Shown: positions 7,930 to 16,812 of the stretch, piece by piece | Position numbering within the stretch: position 1 is the stretch's first letter | Layout of the letters: every line of letters begins with the position of its first letter | Assembly (NCBI RefSeq): GCF_035956715.1 | Contig: NZ_CP108381.1 | Span: 4,992,001 to 5,056,000, forward strand | DNA from: Nocardia sp. NBC_01329 | GTDB lineage: Bacteria > Actinomycetota > Actinomycetes > Mycobacteriales > Mycobacteriaceae | Direction of reading: 5' to 3' | DNA: 64,000 nt | Program-made: the position numbers and the translations under genes | Notes under the pieces: model-generated | Told to the model about the DNA's origin: nothing | Database searches by the model: none | Seen by the model: the letters and a program-made list of their open reading frames with translations, nothing else

Positions 7930-8256
7930 GGATGCGGGCTGAGCCTGCCGGTCCTGACGGCGGCCGCGGTCACCGGCACCAACGCGGAGAACGCCGGCCT
8001 CGGCTCGGCGTTGTTCAGCTCTGTGCAGCAGCTCGGTGGCGCGATCGGCGTCGCGGCCCTGGTCACAGTGGCCGAACGCCACGGTGGCGCCTCGGCCGGT
8101 TCCGCTGATTCGGCGGGCTTTTCCTTCGCGCTCACGATCGCGGCCGTCATCCTCGTCCTCGGCGCCGTCCTCATAGCTGCCCTGCTGCGAACAGACCGCC
8201 CGACCCCAGCCGCCGCCTCGACCGACGACCGGATATCGACAGCCGACCAGGGCTGA
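7930..8256 (+). pseudogene. C-terminal remnant of an MFS transporter
   Basis: The frame ending at 8256 reads LSLPVLTAAAVTGTNAENAG, then LGSALFSSVQQLGGAIGVAA and a last hydrophobic span (ALTIAAVILVLGAVLIAALL). This is the end of a DHA2-type MFS pump (the last third of span 12 onwards). A stop codon lies directly upstream in frame and no start or earlier part exists, so about 100 residues remain of a protein that should have about 500. Confidence 0.75.
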
Positions 8257-8441
8257 CCCTCGACAGACGCCACGATCGCTCGGGCCGAGCAGCCCATGGC
8301 CAGGCCCGGCTGGAGAATTCCGCCATCCTGATTACCTGGACGATGACCATCGTCGGGAATTCTTCCCGCCGCTGGTAGTTCGGCTCCGGATACATACAAT
8401 TTCGGAAATTGCCTTGTAGTGCAGCGAAAGAGAGAAGCTCG

Positions 8442-8855
8442 GTGTCCATTCCCAAGAGAAGTGCCCGGCGGTTATCGATCGTGGGCGCGGCGATGTCCGG
8501 TCTCGCGGCCATGGCGGTATCGACGACCGTCGGCGCGGGGCCCGCTCGGGCGCTGCCGCCCGGTGACGCGTTCTGCACACAGGTCCCGGTCGACAGCCGT
8601 GTCGATCTCGAATGCACGAATACCGATGTGGGCCCGGCAACCGCCGGAGCATTTGTACTGTGCAGCGACCTCCGCCCGCTGACCCAGGAGGCACGGATCC
8701 GCCCCGAATCCACAATCCGGTTGAGCCTGGACTGCGGACCCGGCGCACACCCGCTCTCGTGGAACGTGAACGCCAAAACCGACTATCAGAGCGACCGCGA
8801 ACGCGACAGAGAGATCGACCACGAACGCCGCTCCGGCCACGATCACATCATCTGA
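8442..8855 (+). CDS. secreted protein of unknown function
   Basis: 137 residues from GTG 8442, preceded by GAGAGAAG. A Sec-type signal peptide is clear: basic VSIPKRSARRL, a hydrophobic stretch rich in Ala and Gly, and a likely cut after ARA before LPPGDAFC. The mature part has cysteines at AFCTQV, LECTNT, VLCSDL and LDCGPG, suggesting two disulfides, and ends in a highly charged tail of Asp, Arg, Glu and His. I do not recognise the family. Confidence 0.7.
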   Translation: MSIPKRSARRLSIVGAAMSGLAAMAVSTTVGAGPARALPPGDAFCTQVPVDSRVDLECTNTDVGPATAGAFVLCSDLRPLTQEARIRPESTIRLSLDCGPGAHPLSWNVNAKTDYQSDRERDREIDHERRSGHDHII

Positions 8856-9127
8856 CGCCAGAGTTCGGATACCGAGCGCCCGAACCGTCGGTAATCGCCC
8901 CCGCGAGGGCGGTTACCGACGCGCCCACGGCCGGAATTCCTTTCCGGCCGAAGTTCGAATTCCCCAGGTGACGCCGTCGGCTGTTCTTCGGTGTGTTCGC
9001 TCATCGCTCCGGCGCGACACGAATCCCGGCGTCCTACAGCCCAATGCACGCCCCGGAACTCCGTCCGCACAGATGCCCAGCTCCGCCGCCGGATCTGTGG
9101 TGGTGGCCTTTCCCCTGGACTGCAGGC
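8856..9127. other. intergenic stretch without a gene
   Basis: Together with 9128-9257 this is a 402-base gap. The first part shows only GC-rich inverted motifs near 8892-8925; the second part holds a vapC scrap and an operator, listed separately. Confidence 0.5.
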
Positions 9128-9206
9128 GATCAGCGCCGCCTGCTGCAGCGCTGCGCGCGCAGACGGACTCGGAATCCGCGGAGTCGGAAGCGGCGGCCAG
9201 ACCTGA
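9128..9206 (-). pseudogene. decayed fragment of a vapC-like toxin gene
   Basis: Read on the minus strand, these 79 bases match the 5' part of vapC (bases corresponding to codons about 7-33, 5532-5612 region) at roughly 68 of 80 aligned positions, with a 2-base deletion. The reading gives SGLAAASDSADSE, against SGLVAAINSADPE in the intact toxin. Neither flank carries the rest of a toxin or an antitoxin, so this is a relic of a second vapBC copy or of a recombination event. Confidence 0.7.
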
Positions 9207-9233
9207 GATGACAGAAATTCCTGTCATCTCAGG
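9202..9233. promoter_or_regulatory. perfect 13-bp inverted repeat, probable operator of the downstream regulator
   Basis: CCTGAGATGACAG (9202-9214), AAATTC, CTGTCATCTCAGG (9221-9233). It ends 24 bases before the start of the GbsR/MarR-type gene at 9258 and overlaps the probable promoter, so autoregulation is likely. Its left end runs into the vapC scrap. Confidence 0.8.
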
Positions 9234-9257
9234 AAGTAATCTTGTATGCTTCGAGGT

Positions 9258-9770
9258 ATGTCGTCAGAAGAAGTTGAGCTCGGCTTCGCCGATGCAGTGG
9301 GCCGGCACTTCGCGCGCCAGAACGGCCTGCCGCCGATGACCGGGCGAGTGGTCGGGTGGCTGTTGATCTGCGATCCGGCGCAGCAGACCATCGCGGAGAT
9401 GAGCGAGGGGTTGCACGTGAGTCGCAGCGCGGTAGCCGGCGCCGTCACCCAACTCGAGGAGTGGTCGTGGATCCAGCGTTCCCGCGCCGCCGGGGAGAGA
9501 GGCGACCGCGTCGAACTCGATTCCGCGATCTGGGTGCGGCTACTCGACAAGACCGAGGGCCATCGGTCGCTCGCGAGCTTGGCCCAGCGGGGCCTCGATC
9601 TCCTGGATGGTGCGCCGGATACCCGGCGATCCCGCCTGCTGGAGGCGGCCGCATTCGCCGATTTCCTCACCGAGCGGATGCCTGCGATCGCCGCCGAATG
9701 GGCCGCGCGCCGTAACGAGCTTCGCGCTACGCGCGACCTGCCCGGCGCCGAGACAGCAACTCACGCCTAG
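9258..9770 (+). CDS. GbsR/MarR-family winged-helix regulator
   Basis: 170 residues from ATG 9258 (GAGG just upstream; a TTG/ATG 12 bases earlier is possible). Residues about 10-75 show a winged helix: QTIAEMSEGLHVSRSAVAGA then QLEEWSWIQRSRAAGERGDR, the wing with basic residues. The order and the long C-terminal helix (FADFLTERMPAIAAEWAARR) fit the GbsR-type branch of MarR proteins. A strong operator lies upstream and a serine hydrolase and a membrane protein follow, which are probable targets. Confidence 0.8.
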   Translation: MSSEEVELGFADAVGRHFARQNGLPPMTGRVVGWLLICDPAQQTIAEMSEGLHVSRSAVAGAVTQLEEWSWIQRSRAAGERGDRVELDSAIWVRLLDKTEGHRSLASLAQRGLDLLDGAPDTRRSRLLEAAAFADFLTERMPAIAAEWAARRNELRATRDLPGAETATHA

Positions 9771-9945
9771 CACCTCCCTGTGAGCCGGTTGACGGTCCCT
9801 TCGGCGACCGGCGGCGCGAGCAGCAGGCAAACCACCTGAACATCTCACCAACGGGCTCGTGCCGCGGGCCCGCGATTCCTGCTGCCCTGACCCGGGCTCG
9901 CGACCGCCGCGGACCGGCAGACACCTCACGAAAAGGATCCACCTG

Positions 9946-11319
9946 ATGAGTTTCGATATCGCCCGATGGCAGACCCGTCTCGACGAGCTCCGCGCCGCGC
10001 ACCATGTACCCGGCGCATCACTGGCCGTGCTGGAAGGTGGCATCATCCACGAACTGGCCAGCGGAGTGCTGCATCGCGGCACCGGTGTCGAGGTCACGAC
10101 CGACTCGGTGTTCCTGGCCGGATCGCTGGCAAAGCCCTATACCGCGACGCTGATCATGCAGCTGGTCGACGCCGGCCACCTGGACCTCGACGCCGCGGTG
10201 GTGGACGTACTGCCGGAGTTCGCCACTCCGGACCCGGCAGCCACCAAGGCCATAACCATCAGGCAGTTGCTCTCGCACACCGGCGGCGTCACCAACGACT
10301 TCATGTACGACAGCGGGCGCGGCGATGACTGCATCGCCGAGTATGTGCAGGCCGCACGGGAGGTCCCGCTGGATCTGCCTCCGGGCCGGGCATTCTCCTA
10401 CGGCAGCCTCGGATACGTCGTGCTCGGCCGCGTCATCGAGGTGCTGACCGGCAAGACCTGGGATCAGGCGTTGAAGGACATGCTGTTCACCCCGCTGGGC
10501 CTGGAGCATTCGATGACACTGCCGGAGGAGGCGCTGCGCTTCCGGGTGGCCATGGGTCATATGGGGGAACCGGGCCGAGATCCCGAACCGGCACCGGTAT
10601 GGGACATGATGCCGCGCTCGACGTCGCCGGCCGCGCGGGTCATCGTCTCCGCCGGGGACGTCGCCCGATTCGCCGAGATGCACCTCGACGGCGGACTCGC
10701 CCCCGATGGCACCCGCATCTTGTCCGCGGACGCAGTCGCCGTCATGCAACACCATGAGGTCGAGACCCCGGACAAGTGGACTGTCTCCGCCGACGCCTGG
10801 GGTTCGGGTTGGACGCTGCACAATTGGAACGGGGTCTTCGGTTTCGGTCACGACGGCAGTGCCGTCACACAGCACAGCTACCTGCGCGTCATCCCGCACG
10901 CCGGTGTGGCCATAGCCCTGCTCACCAATGGAGGTGGCTTCGTCCGCCTCTATGACACCCTCTTCCGGGAACTGCTGGCAGAACTGACCGGGGCGCAGAT
11001 GCCGCCGCTGTTCGCCGCGCCGGCGACCCCGCCCGTGGTCGACCTCGCACCGTTGCTGGGCGAATACGAGCGCGAGGGCGTTCGCACCACCATCACCCCA
11101 AGCGGCCACGGCCGCGCGCACATTCGATACGAGTTCACCGGCAGCATGGCCCACCTGTCGCCGCCGCTGGAGGCCGACATGGTGCCGGTGTCGGACACGG
11201 TGTTCGCCGCCGAGTTCGGTCTCGGCGGCGAGGACTACACCCCCGTGGTCTTCTCCACCATGACCGACGGTTCCCCATGTGTGTACGTCAGCATGCGTGC
11301 CACCCCCAAGACGGCCTGA
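9946..11319 (+). CDS. serine hydrolase of the beta-lactamase/class C (S12) family
   Basis: 457 residues from ATG 9946 (AAAAGGATCC upstream). The active-site motif S-x-x-K is SLAK in VFLAGSLAKPYTATL (about residue 65); the second motif is YGS in FSYGSLGYVVLG (about 155), where most relatives have YxN; HDGS near residue 305 takes the place of KTG. No signal peptide is seen, so it is probably cytoplasmic, an esterase or peptidase rather than a secreted beta-lactamase. It sits 175 bases behind the GbsR/MarR gene and 26 bases ahead of a membrane-protein gene. Confidence 0.85.
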   Translation: MSFDIARWQTRLDELRAAHHVPGASLAVLEGGIIHELASGVLHRGTGVEVTTDSVFLAGSLAKPYTATLIMQLVDAGHLDLDAAVVDVLPEFATPDPAATKAITIRQLLSHTGGVTNDFMYDSGRGDDCIAEYVQAAREVPLDLPPGRAFSYGSLGYVVLGRVIEVLTGKTWDQALKDMLFTPLGLEHSMTLPEEALRFRVAMGHMGEPGRDPEPAPVWDMMPRSTSPAARVIVSAGDVARFAEMHLDGGLAPDGTRILSADAVAVMQHHEVETPDKWTVSADAWGSGWTLHNWNGVFGFGHDGSAVTQHSYLRVIPHAGVAIALLTNGGGFVRLYDTLFRELLAELTGAQMPPLFAAPATPPVVDLAPLLGEYEREGVRTTITPSGHGRAHIRYEFTGSMAHLSPPLEADMVPVSDTVFAAEFGLGGEDYTPVVFSTMTDGSPCVYVSMRATPKTA

Positions 11320-11345
11320 CTCCGGCCGGGCCATAAGGGAATTCC

Positions 11346-12317
11346 ATGACCCTCCTCGAAATCCGGCGTAAATGGCATCGCCCATTGATGGTCAGTTCGG
11401 CCGTGCTGGCCGGGCTCGTGCTCGTATCCGGTCTCGGCCTGCTGGTGGACGACCGCGAATTGCTCGGCGAGTCGATATGGCTGAAGCCACTCAAATTCAG
11501 CTTCGCATTCGGCATCTACGCTGCCACCCTGGCATGGCTGCTCGCGAAGCTGGATAGGGGAAGACGCGTGGGCTGGTGGATGGGCGTCGTGTTCGCGGTG
11601 TTCGCGGTGATCGAGGTCGGACTCATCACCATCATCGCGGCGCGTGGCTCGTTCAGTCATTTCAATGTCGGTGACGCGGATCCCGTGAATCGGGTGCTTG
11701 TTGCGATATTCCAGAACGGTGTACCGGCAATCTTCTTCTCCAACCTGGCCATCGCGGTTGTGGTGCTCATTCAACGCACCTGCGATCAAGCATTGTCCAG
11801 GGCGATGCGCGCGGGAATCGTCCTGTCCACAATCGGCACGACCGTGCCGCTCTGGTTGGGCGTCGGCGTCAATGCTCGCGAACGGACAGTCGCCGACGCC
11901 GACGGTGCGACGGTGACATTGTTCGGCGCGCACGGCATCGGAGATCCTGACGGCGCCGGCATGCCTATAACCAACTGGAGTACCACCGGCGGCGATATGC
12001 GAGTGCCACATTTCATCGGCATGCACGGCATTCACATAATGTTGCTGACCGCTGCCCTGCTGGTCGTACTCGCGACTCGTTACCCATGGTTGCGCGACGA
12101 GAGAGTGCGCGCACACCTGATCGGGATCGTCGCGCTCGGCTACATCGGGCTGCTGGCGGGGGTGGCCTGGCAAGCCCGTCGCGGTCAGTCCCTGATCCAC
12201 CCCGACAGGCCGACCCTCGTCCTCTTCGCTGGGCTGGCACTGGCGACGACAGCCGCGATCGCGAGCTCGATCATCGCCGCCGAGCGACGACCCGCCTCGC
12301 CCGGCGCGACCGAATAA
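11346..12317 (+). CDS. polytopic membrane protein, unknown function
   Basis: 323 residues. About seven to eight hydrophobic segments, the first at LMVSSAVLAGLVLVSGLGLL and the last at TLVLFAGLALATTAAIASSI. Notable conserved-looking stretches are GESIWLKPLKFSFAFGIY after span 1 and GMHGIHIMLL in the middle, with a hydrophilic loop around HGIGDPDGAG. I do not recognise a named family. The 26-base gap to the serine hydrolase suggests one transcript. Confidence 0.8.
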   Translation: MTLLEIRRKWHRPLMVSSAVLAGLVLVSGLGLLVDDRELLGESIWLKPLKFSFAFGIYAATLAWLLAKLDRGRRVGWWMGVVFAVFAVIEVGLITIIAARGSFSHFNVGDADPVNRVLVAIFQNGVPAIFFSNLAIAVVVLIQRTCDQALSRAMRAGIVLSTIGTTVPLWLGVGVNARERTVADADGATVTLFGAHGIGDPDGAGMPITNWSTTGGDMRVPHFIGMHGIHIMLLTAALLVVLATRYPWLRDERVRAHLIGIVALGYIGLLAGVAWQARRGQSLIHPDRPTLVLFAGLALATTAAIASSIIAAERRPASPGATE

Positions 12318-12429
12318 CGGACGCCCATTCGGCGGCGCGCGACTCGCGCCCGGCGATCGACAGGTCACCCTTGCCACCCAATAGGTCAGAGTACTGGTCG
12401 CAATTATGACCGACCGATATCATGTCCAC

Positions 12430-12714
12430 ATGGAGATCATCCCCATTACCGAGGCCAAGGCGCGCATTGCCGAGCTCGCCGACCGAGTGGCGCGCGAGCA
12501 CGATCATTTCACCATCACTCGCAACGGCCGTGCCGACGTGATGCTGATTTCCGTCGCCGAGTACGAGTCGATGCAGGAGACACTGGAGATCCTGAGCGAC
12601 AGCGACACCATGGCCGACCTCCGCCAGTCCATCGAAGACTTCGCCTCCGGCGACACCTTCGATGTCGATGAGGTCCGCGCTGAGCTGGAAAAGCGCCGTC
12701 GCGGTGCCGCGTGA
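12430..12714 (+). CDS. Phd/YefM (RelB-like) antitoxin
   Basis: 94 residues from ATG 12430; an ATG at 12406 is upstream but MEIIPITEAKARIAELADRV is the classic YefM start. The Phd/YefM N-terminal DNA-binding part is followed by HFTITRNGRADVMLISVAEY. The C-terminal half (DLRQSIEDFASGDTFDVDEV) is acidic and would wrap the toxin. Its stop overlaps the toxin start (GTGA). Confidence 0.92.
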   Translation: MEIIPITEAKARIAELADRVAREHDHFTITRNGRADVMLISVAEYESMQETLEILSDSDTMADLRQSIEDFASGDTFDVDEVRAELEKRRRGAA

Positions 12715-12992
12715 CCACAGCACCCGAGCCCTACTCCGTGATCATATCCGCCCAGGCTCGCCGCAACATTTACGAGAACCTGCCCGCTGATGTCGCGTTT
12801 GCCGCCATGGAGACTATTACCGGGCCGATCTCCACCAATCCGCACCGAGTAGGCAAGCCCCTGGATGAGCCTTTCGATGGATTCTATTCAGCTAGACGTG
12901 GCACCTATCGAATCGTCTACCGCATCAACGAGGACAAGCACGCGGTCGAAATCCACTCGGTTCGGCACAGGCGCGACGCCTACCGCTCGTAG
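12711..12992 (+). CDS. RelE/ParE-superfamily toxin
   Basis: 93 residues from GTG 12711, overlapping the antitoxin stop. YSVIISAQARRNIYENLP, then the conserved GKPLDEPFDGFYSARRGTYR and IVYRINEDKHAVEIHSVRHR are the RelE mRNA-interferase signature, with the basic residues and terminal RRDAYR used in ribosome-bound mRNA cleavage. Translationally coupled to the antitoxin. Confidence 0.93.
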   Translation: MTTAPEPYSVIISAQARRNIYENLPADVAFAAMETITGPISTNPHRVGKPLDEPFDGFYSARRGTYRIVYRINEDKHAVEIHSVRHRRDAYRS

Positions 12993-13015
12993 GCCGCCCT
13001 TCGTCCATGCGTGAA

Positions 13016-13051
13016 CAGCGCCACCACGTTGTAAATAATGTGGTGGCGCTG
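13016..13051. terminator. bidirectional hairpin terminator
   Basis: CAGCGCCACCAC (13016-13027) pairs perfectly with GTGGTGGCGCTG (13040-13051) across a 12-base AT-rich loop. It lies between the converging toxin gene (+) and tetR gene (-). No U-run follows on the plus strand. Confidence 0.75.
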
Positions 13052-13086
13052 CGCTGTTGCGCGTCGTCCAGATCCATTTCCCGCGG

Positions 13087-13740
13087 TCAGGGAATTCCGG
13101 CCTCGATGTGGGCGAGTTGGGCGGCGAGGATCTCTTCGAAAGCGATGCGACGTTCTGCGCCGAGGGGGCGGACGTCGCGCGCGAAGTGGGCCAGGGCAGG
13201 GAAGCGTTCGGGGTCGGCGCCCAGTACCGCGACGCGGAACAGCTCCATACCCTGGTCGTACTCGTCGGGGGTGAGAGCGCTGACCCCGGCCTCGGAGGCG
13301 ATCAACGCGGCGACGAGGATCGCGAGCCGGTGGTAGCGCGTCGGGATCTCCTGGTCGGGGAGGCCGGAGTCTCGCAGGGCCTGCAGTATTTCTTCCATGA
13401 CCAGCCGGGAACCGGATCCGCCTGACGCGTAGCGCCCCCAGATCGCCGCGAGCTGGGGATGCTGCCCGAAGGCTTCTCGCAGGCGCAGGGCCGTGGCGGT
13501 GATGCGTTGTTTCCAGTCGCCCTCGGGGCGGTAGCCGTCCATGGCGGCCAGCAAGATCCGGTCGGCGACCGCGCGCAGCAGTTCGGTCTTGTTGCGGAAG
13601 TGCCGGTAGAGGCTGGAGGAATCGGTCCCGAGCGCTGCGGCGAGTTTGCGCACGCTGAACGATTCGGCGTCGCTCGTGCGCAGCAGTTCCGTCGCCGTGT
13701 CCAGGATTTCCTCGGTCGACCAACGCCTTCGGCCTGCCAT
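13087..13740 (-). CDS. TetR-family transcriptional regulator
   Basis: 217 residues from ATG 13740. Helix-turn-helix at about residues 10-55: EEILDTATELLRTSDAES, then VRKLAAALGTDSSSLYRHFR and KTELLRAVAD. The rest is a helical effector domain of the TetR_C family. It diverges from the serine hydrolase / ABC pair operon at 13871 with an inverted repeat between, so it probably represses that operon and itself. Confidence 0.88.
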   Translation of the reverse strand: MAGRRRWSTEEILDTATELLRTSDAESFSVRKLAAALGTDSSSLYRHFRNKTELLRAVADRILLAAMDGYRPEGDWKQRITATALRLREAFGQHPQLAAIWGRYASGGSGSRLVMEEILQALRDSGLPDQEIPTRYHRLAILVAALIASEAGVSALTPDEYDQGMELFRVAVLGADPERFPALAHFARDVRPLGAERRIAFEEILAAQLAHIEAGIP

Positions 13741-13786
13741 TGCGCTCCTCTCGTCCGGAGCCCAGTCTAACGCATGCACTTGATGT

Positions 13787-13803
13787 TGCACGCACCGCGT
13801 GCA
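13787..13803. promoter_or_regulatory. inverted repeat, probable TetR operator
   Basis: TGCACGC (13787-13793), ACC, GCGTGCA (13797-13803), perfect 7-bp arms. A related GCATGCAC element lies at 13772-13779. It sits in the 130-base divergent region between tetR and the serine hydrolase gene. Confidence 0.65.
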
Positions 13804-13870
13804 TAATGGGGACAAAGTCATTGCTACCGGCGACCGCTCCGCCGCCCATCGATCGAAAAGGACACGAACA

Positions 13871-15019
13871 ATGACGAATTCACTGGGTTCCGCGGACCTG
13901 ACCGCCGCGCTCGAAGAACTCCACCGTGCGGGTATGCCGGGCGTGTTCGCCGAGGTGCGTGACGGCGACCGACTCTGGCGCGGCGCCGCCGGGGTCGCCG
14001 ACCTCGCCACCGGCCGACCCGTCACGCCTGATATGCGACACCGGGTCGGCAGCATCACCAAAACGTTCACCGCCGCGGCCGTACTGCGGCAGGTCGAGAA
14101 CGGCCGGATCGAGCTGGACACACCGATCGGTCACTACTTACCGCATCTGGTCCCCGGGGAACGCGGCGCGGCGATCACGGTCCGGATGCTGCTCAACCAC
14201 ACCAGCGGCCTCGCCGAATACCTCTTTCACGCCTACGACTCGTTGCGGGCGTTCCCCGCGTTGGCCGACACGGGCCCCGAAAGCCTGGACGACAACCGGC
14301 TGCGGCGTTTCGACCCCACCGACCTGATCGAGCTGGGAGTCACCGCACCCGCCGTCGGCACACCGGGCGGGACACCCGGGGTGTATTCCAACACGAACTA
14401 CCTGCTCCTGGGCGAACTCCTGACCGAGGTCACCGGGATCGCGGCGGAGAAGTACATCACCACCGACGTGATCGAGCGCGCCGGGCTCCGCGACACGGAA
14501 CTTCCGACCGGAACGCATATCGACGGACCGCATTCACAGATGTACGAGGCCTGGTTCGGCAAGGTCGACCCACCACGTGACTACAGCGTCTTCGATATGT
14601 CGTGGACCAGGCCGTCCGCATCGCTGATCTCGACCGTCGCCGATCTCAACCGCTTCTTCAGGATGCTGCTCGCCGGCGACATCATCGAGCCGTCGTCGCT
14701 GGCGCAGATGCAACGCACCGTCCCGGTGATCTCCTTCGAGGGAAAGATCGTCCAGTACGGCCTCGGCCTGCATCGGTGGGATGCACCCGGCCGCGGCGTC
14801 TTCTGGGGCCATGACGGCTCGACCTGGGGCGCCGGCGCGATCGCCATGATCCGCGAGGACGGCGAACGACAGCTGTCCGTCGCGGTGAATTTGCAACGGT
14901 GGAACAGGCTCGACGACACCGGCGCACCGCAGCCGCATCCCATCGACGCCGCACTGTCGGCGTTGCACGAGACAGCCATGGGCGGCACCGCCACAGACAC
15001 CTCGCCGGGAAAGCAATGA
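13871..15019 (+). CDS. serine hydrolase, DD-peptidase/beta-lactamase class C fold
   Basis: 382 residues from ATG 13871. All three active-site motifs are visible: SITK in RVGSITKTFTAAA (about residue 65), YSN in GVYSNTNYLLLGELL (about 175) and HDGS in FWGHDGSTWGAG (about 315, in place of KTG). No signal peptide. Its stop overlaps the first ABC gene (ATGA), so hydrolase and transporter are translated together; it may process the transported compound. It resembles the family of D-amino-acid peptidases and esterases; the substrate is unknown. Confidence 0.88.
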   Translation: MTNSLGSADLTAALEELHRAGMPGVFAEVRDGDRLWRGAAGVADLATGRPVTPDMRHRVGSITKTFTAAAVLRQVENGRIELDTPIGHYLPHLVPGERGAAITVRMLLNHTSGLAEYLFHAYDSLRAFPALADTGPESLDDNRLRRFDPTDLIELGVTAPAVGTPGGTPGVYSNTNYLLLGELLTEVTGIAAEKYITTDVIERAGLRDTELPTGTHIDGPHSQMYEAWFGKVDPPRDYSVFDMSWTRPSASLISTVADLNRFFRMLLAGDIIEPSSLAQMQRTVPVISFEGKIVQYGLGLHRWDAPGRGVFWGHDGSTWGAGAIAMIREDGERQLSVAVNLQRWNRLDDTGAPQPHPIDAALSALHETAMGGTATDTSPGKQ

Positions 15020-16812
15020 ACGCGCCCGCTGTGGCAGAGGATCGGTCGACGCCGTCGGCCCGCCACGATGAGGTGGCAGACCGACAGGTGAGTACGGGAC
15101 GGCTCCTGCGCCCGTATATCGGAGGTTTCGTTGCCGTTGCCGCCCTGCAGGTCATCGGCGCTGTCGCGGGTTTGGCACCGATGCTCGCGGTCGTCGAGCT
15201 GGGCCGGGTGCTGCTGTCGCCCGGACCCATCGATCACGATTATGTGTGGTTCGTCGTGCTCGCGGGAGCGACCGGCATGTTCGTCCGGCTGGTGTTCACT
15301 GCCGCGTCGTCCGCGGTCGGCCATTTCCTCGACACCGACGTGCAGCTGATGTTGCGCCGCCAACTGGCCGCACGGCTCGGGCGGGTGCCGATCGGCTGGT
15401 TCTCCAGCCGCCGAAGCGGTGAACTGGCCAGGGTGGTCGGCGATGACGTCAGCGCCGTGCATCCGTTCATCGCTCACTCCCCCGGCGAACTGATCTCGGC
15501 TTTCGTCGTGCCGCTGGTGTCGCTGACCTATCTGTTCAGCGTCGATTGGCGCCTGACACTGATTACGCTGATCCCGTTGTTGCTGGCGGTGGGGCTGATC
15601 CCGTTGATGATGACTCCGCAGCGGCTGCGCACGGAGAAGGAGCTCGATGCGGCGATGGGGCGGATCGCCAGTTCGGTCGTCGAATTCGTCCAGGGCATCG
15701 CGGTGGTCAAGGCATTCGGCGCTGCCGGGCGCGCCCACCGCAAGTTCATCGCCGCAACCGACGATTTCGTCGGCGTCTTCGACCGATTCGTACGTGGTAT
15801 GTCGATGATCGGCGCCGGGATGCAACTCGCGCTCGCCCCTCCTTTCGTGCTGTTGGTCGTACTGACCGGCGGTGCGGCGCTGATCACCACCGGTGGGATG
15901 GTCGCGGCCGACCTGCTGCCCTTCCTACTGCTCGGATTGAGCTCGACCGCTCCGGTATCGGCACTTCTCGGCCACCGCTTCGATGACGTCCAGGCAGCCC
16001 GCCGCGCGTTCGGGCGAATCGAGGACGTGCTCGCGGTACCGCCCCTTCCCGAACCTGTCCGTCCGATCGCACCGCACGGCCGTCGGGTGGAGTTCCGTGC
16101 AGTCGGATTCTCCTACGACGGCGCTCGAGAGGTTCTGCGTGGGATCGACCTCGACCTCGAGCCCGGCACGCTCACCGCGATCGTCGGACCGTCGGGAAGC
16201 GGCAAGTCGACGCTGGTCCAGCTGCTACCCAGATTCTTCGACCCGACTCACGGTTCGGTCCTGCTCGGCGGTGTCGATCTCCGCGAACTCGACAGCCGCA
16301 CGTTGTATCGAATGGTCTCCTTCGTCTTCCAGGACGTGCGACTGCTGCGCGCCTCCGTCGCCGACAACATCGCGCTCGCCGTCCCGCATGCCGAGCTCGA
16401 CGATGTGATTCGCGCCGCCGAACTGGCCGATATCCATGACCGGATCATGGAGCTTCCACGTGGCTACGACACCGTGATCGGCCAGGATTTCCGGTTCTCC
16501 GGTGGTGAGGCACAACGGATCTCGATCGCCCGCGCACTGCTCGCCGACACCCCGGTGCTGGTACTGGACGAAGCGACCGCGTACGCGGACCCCCGGACCG
16601 AGCAGGCGATACGCCGGGCTCTGACAACGTTGCCGGGCGATCGGACGATCCTGGTCATCGCCCACCGCCTCGAGACGATCGCCGACGCCGACACGATAGT
16701 CATGCTGGAAAACGGATCCATCGTCGAGCACGGCGCCCCGGCCGAACTGCTGGCTCGAGCCGGAAAATTCGCCTCCTTCTGGAACTCTCACCGATCGGCG
16801 GTCCCCCGATGA
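15016..16812 (+). CDS. ABC transporter, permease-ATPase half (IrtA/YbtP-like), copy 1
   Basis: 598 residues. An N-terminal six-span ABC exporter-type membrane domain (about 30-330; SSRRSGELARVVGDDVSAVH is the coupling-helix region) is followed by an ATPase domain: Walker A GPSGSGKST, Q-loop FVFQDVRLLR, signature FSGGEAQR (instead of LSGGQ), Walker B VLVLDEAT and H-loop VIAHR. With the next gene it forms a heterodimer. The pair resembles siderophore transporters of the IrtAB/YbtPQ type, which carry ABC-exporter folds but often work as importers. Substrate is inferred. ATGA overlaps join it to both neighbours. Confidence 0.88.
   Translation: MNAPAVAEDRSTPSARHDEVADRQVSTGRLLRPYIGGFVAVAALQVIGAVAGLAPMLAVVELGRVLLSPGPIDHDYVWFVVLAGATGMFVRLVFTAASSAVGHFLDTDVQLMLRRQLAARLGRVPIGWFSSRRSGELARVVGDDVSAVHPFIAHSPGELISAFVVPLVSLTYLFSVDWRLTLITLIPLLLAVGLIPLMMTPQRLRTEKELDAAMGRIASSVVEFVQGIAVVKAFGAAGRAHRKFIAATDDFVGVFDRFVRGMSMIGAGMQLALAPPFVLLVVLTGGAALITTGGMVAADLLPFLLLGLSSTAPVSALLGHRFDDVQAARRAFGRIEDVLAVPPLPEPVRPIAPHGRRVEFRAVGFSYDGAREVLRGIDLDLEPGTLTAIVGPSGSGKSTLVQLLPRFFDPTHGSVLLGGVDLRELDSRTLYRMVSFVFQDVRLLRASVADNIALAVPHAELDDVIRAAELADIHDRIMELPRGYDTVIGQDFRFSGGEAQRISIARALLADTPVLVLDEATAYADPRTEQAIRRALTTLPGDRTILVIAHRLETIADADTIVMLENGSIVEHGAPAELLARAGKFASFWNSHRSAVPR

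Noticed and set aside
5049-13086. Search for an insertion sequence or integrase that would explain the accessory region
   Set aside because: No transposase or integrase reading and no flanking direct repeats are visible; the region looks like ordinary turnover.
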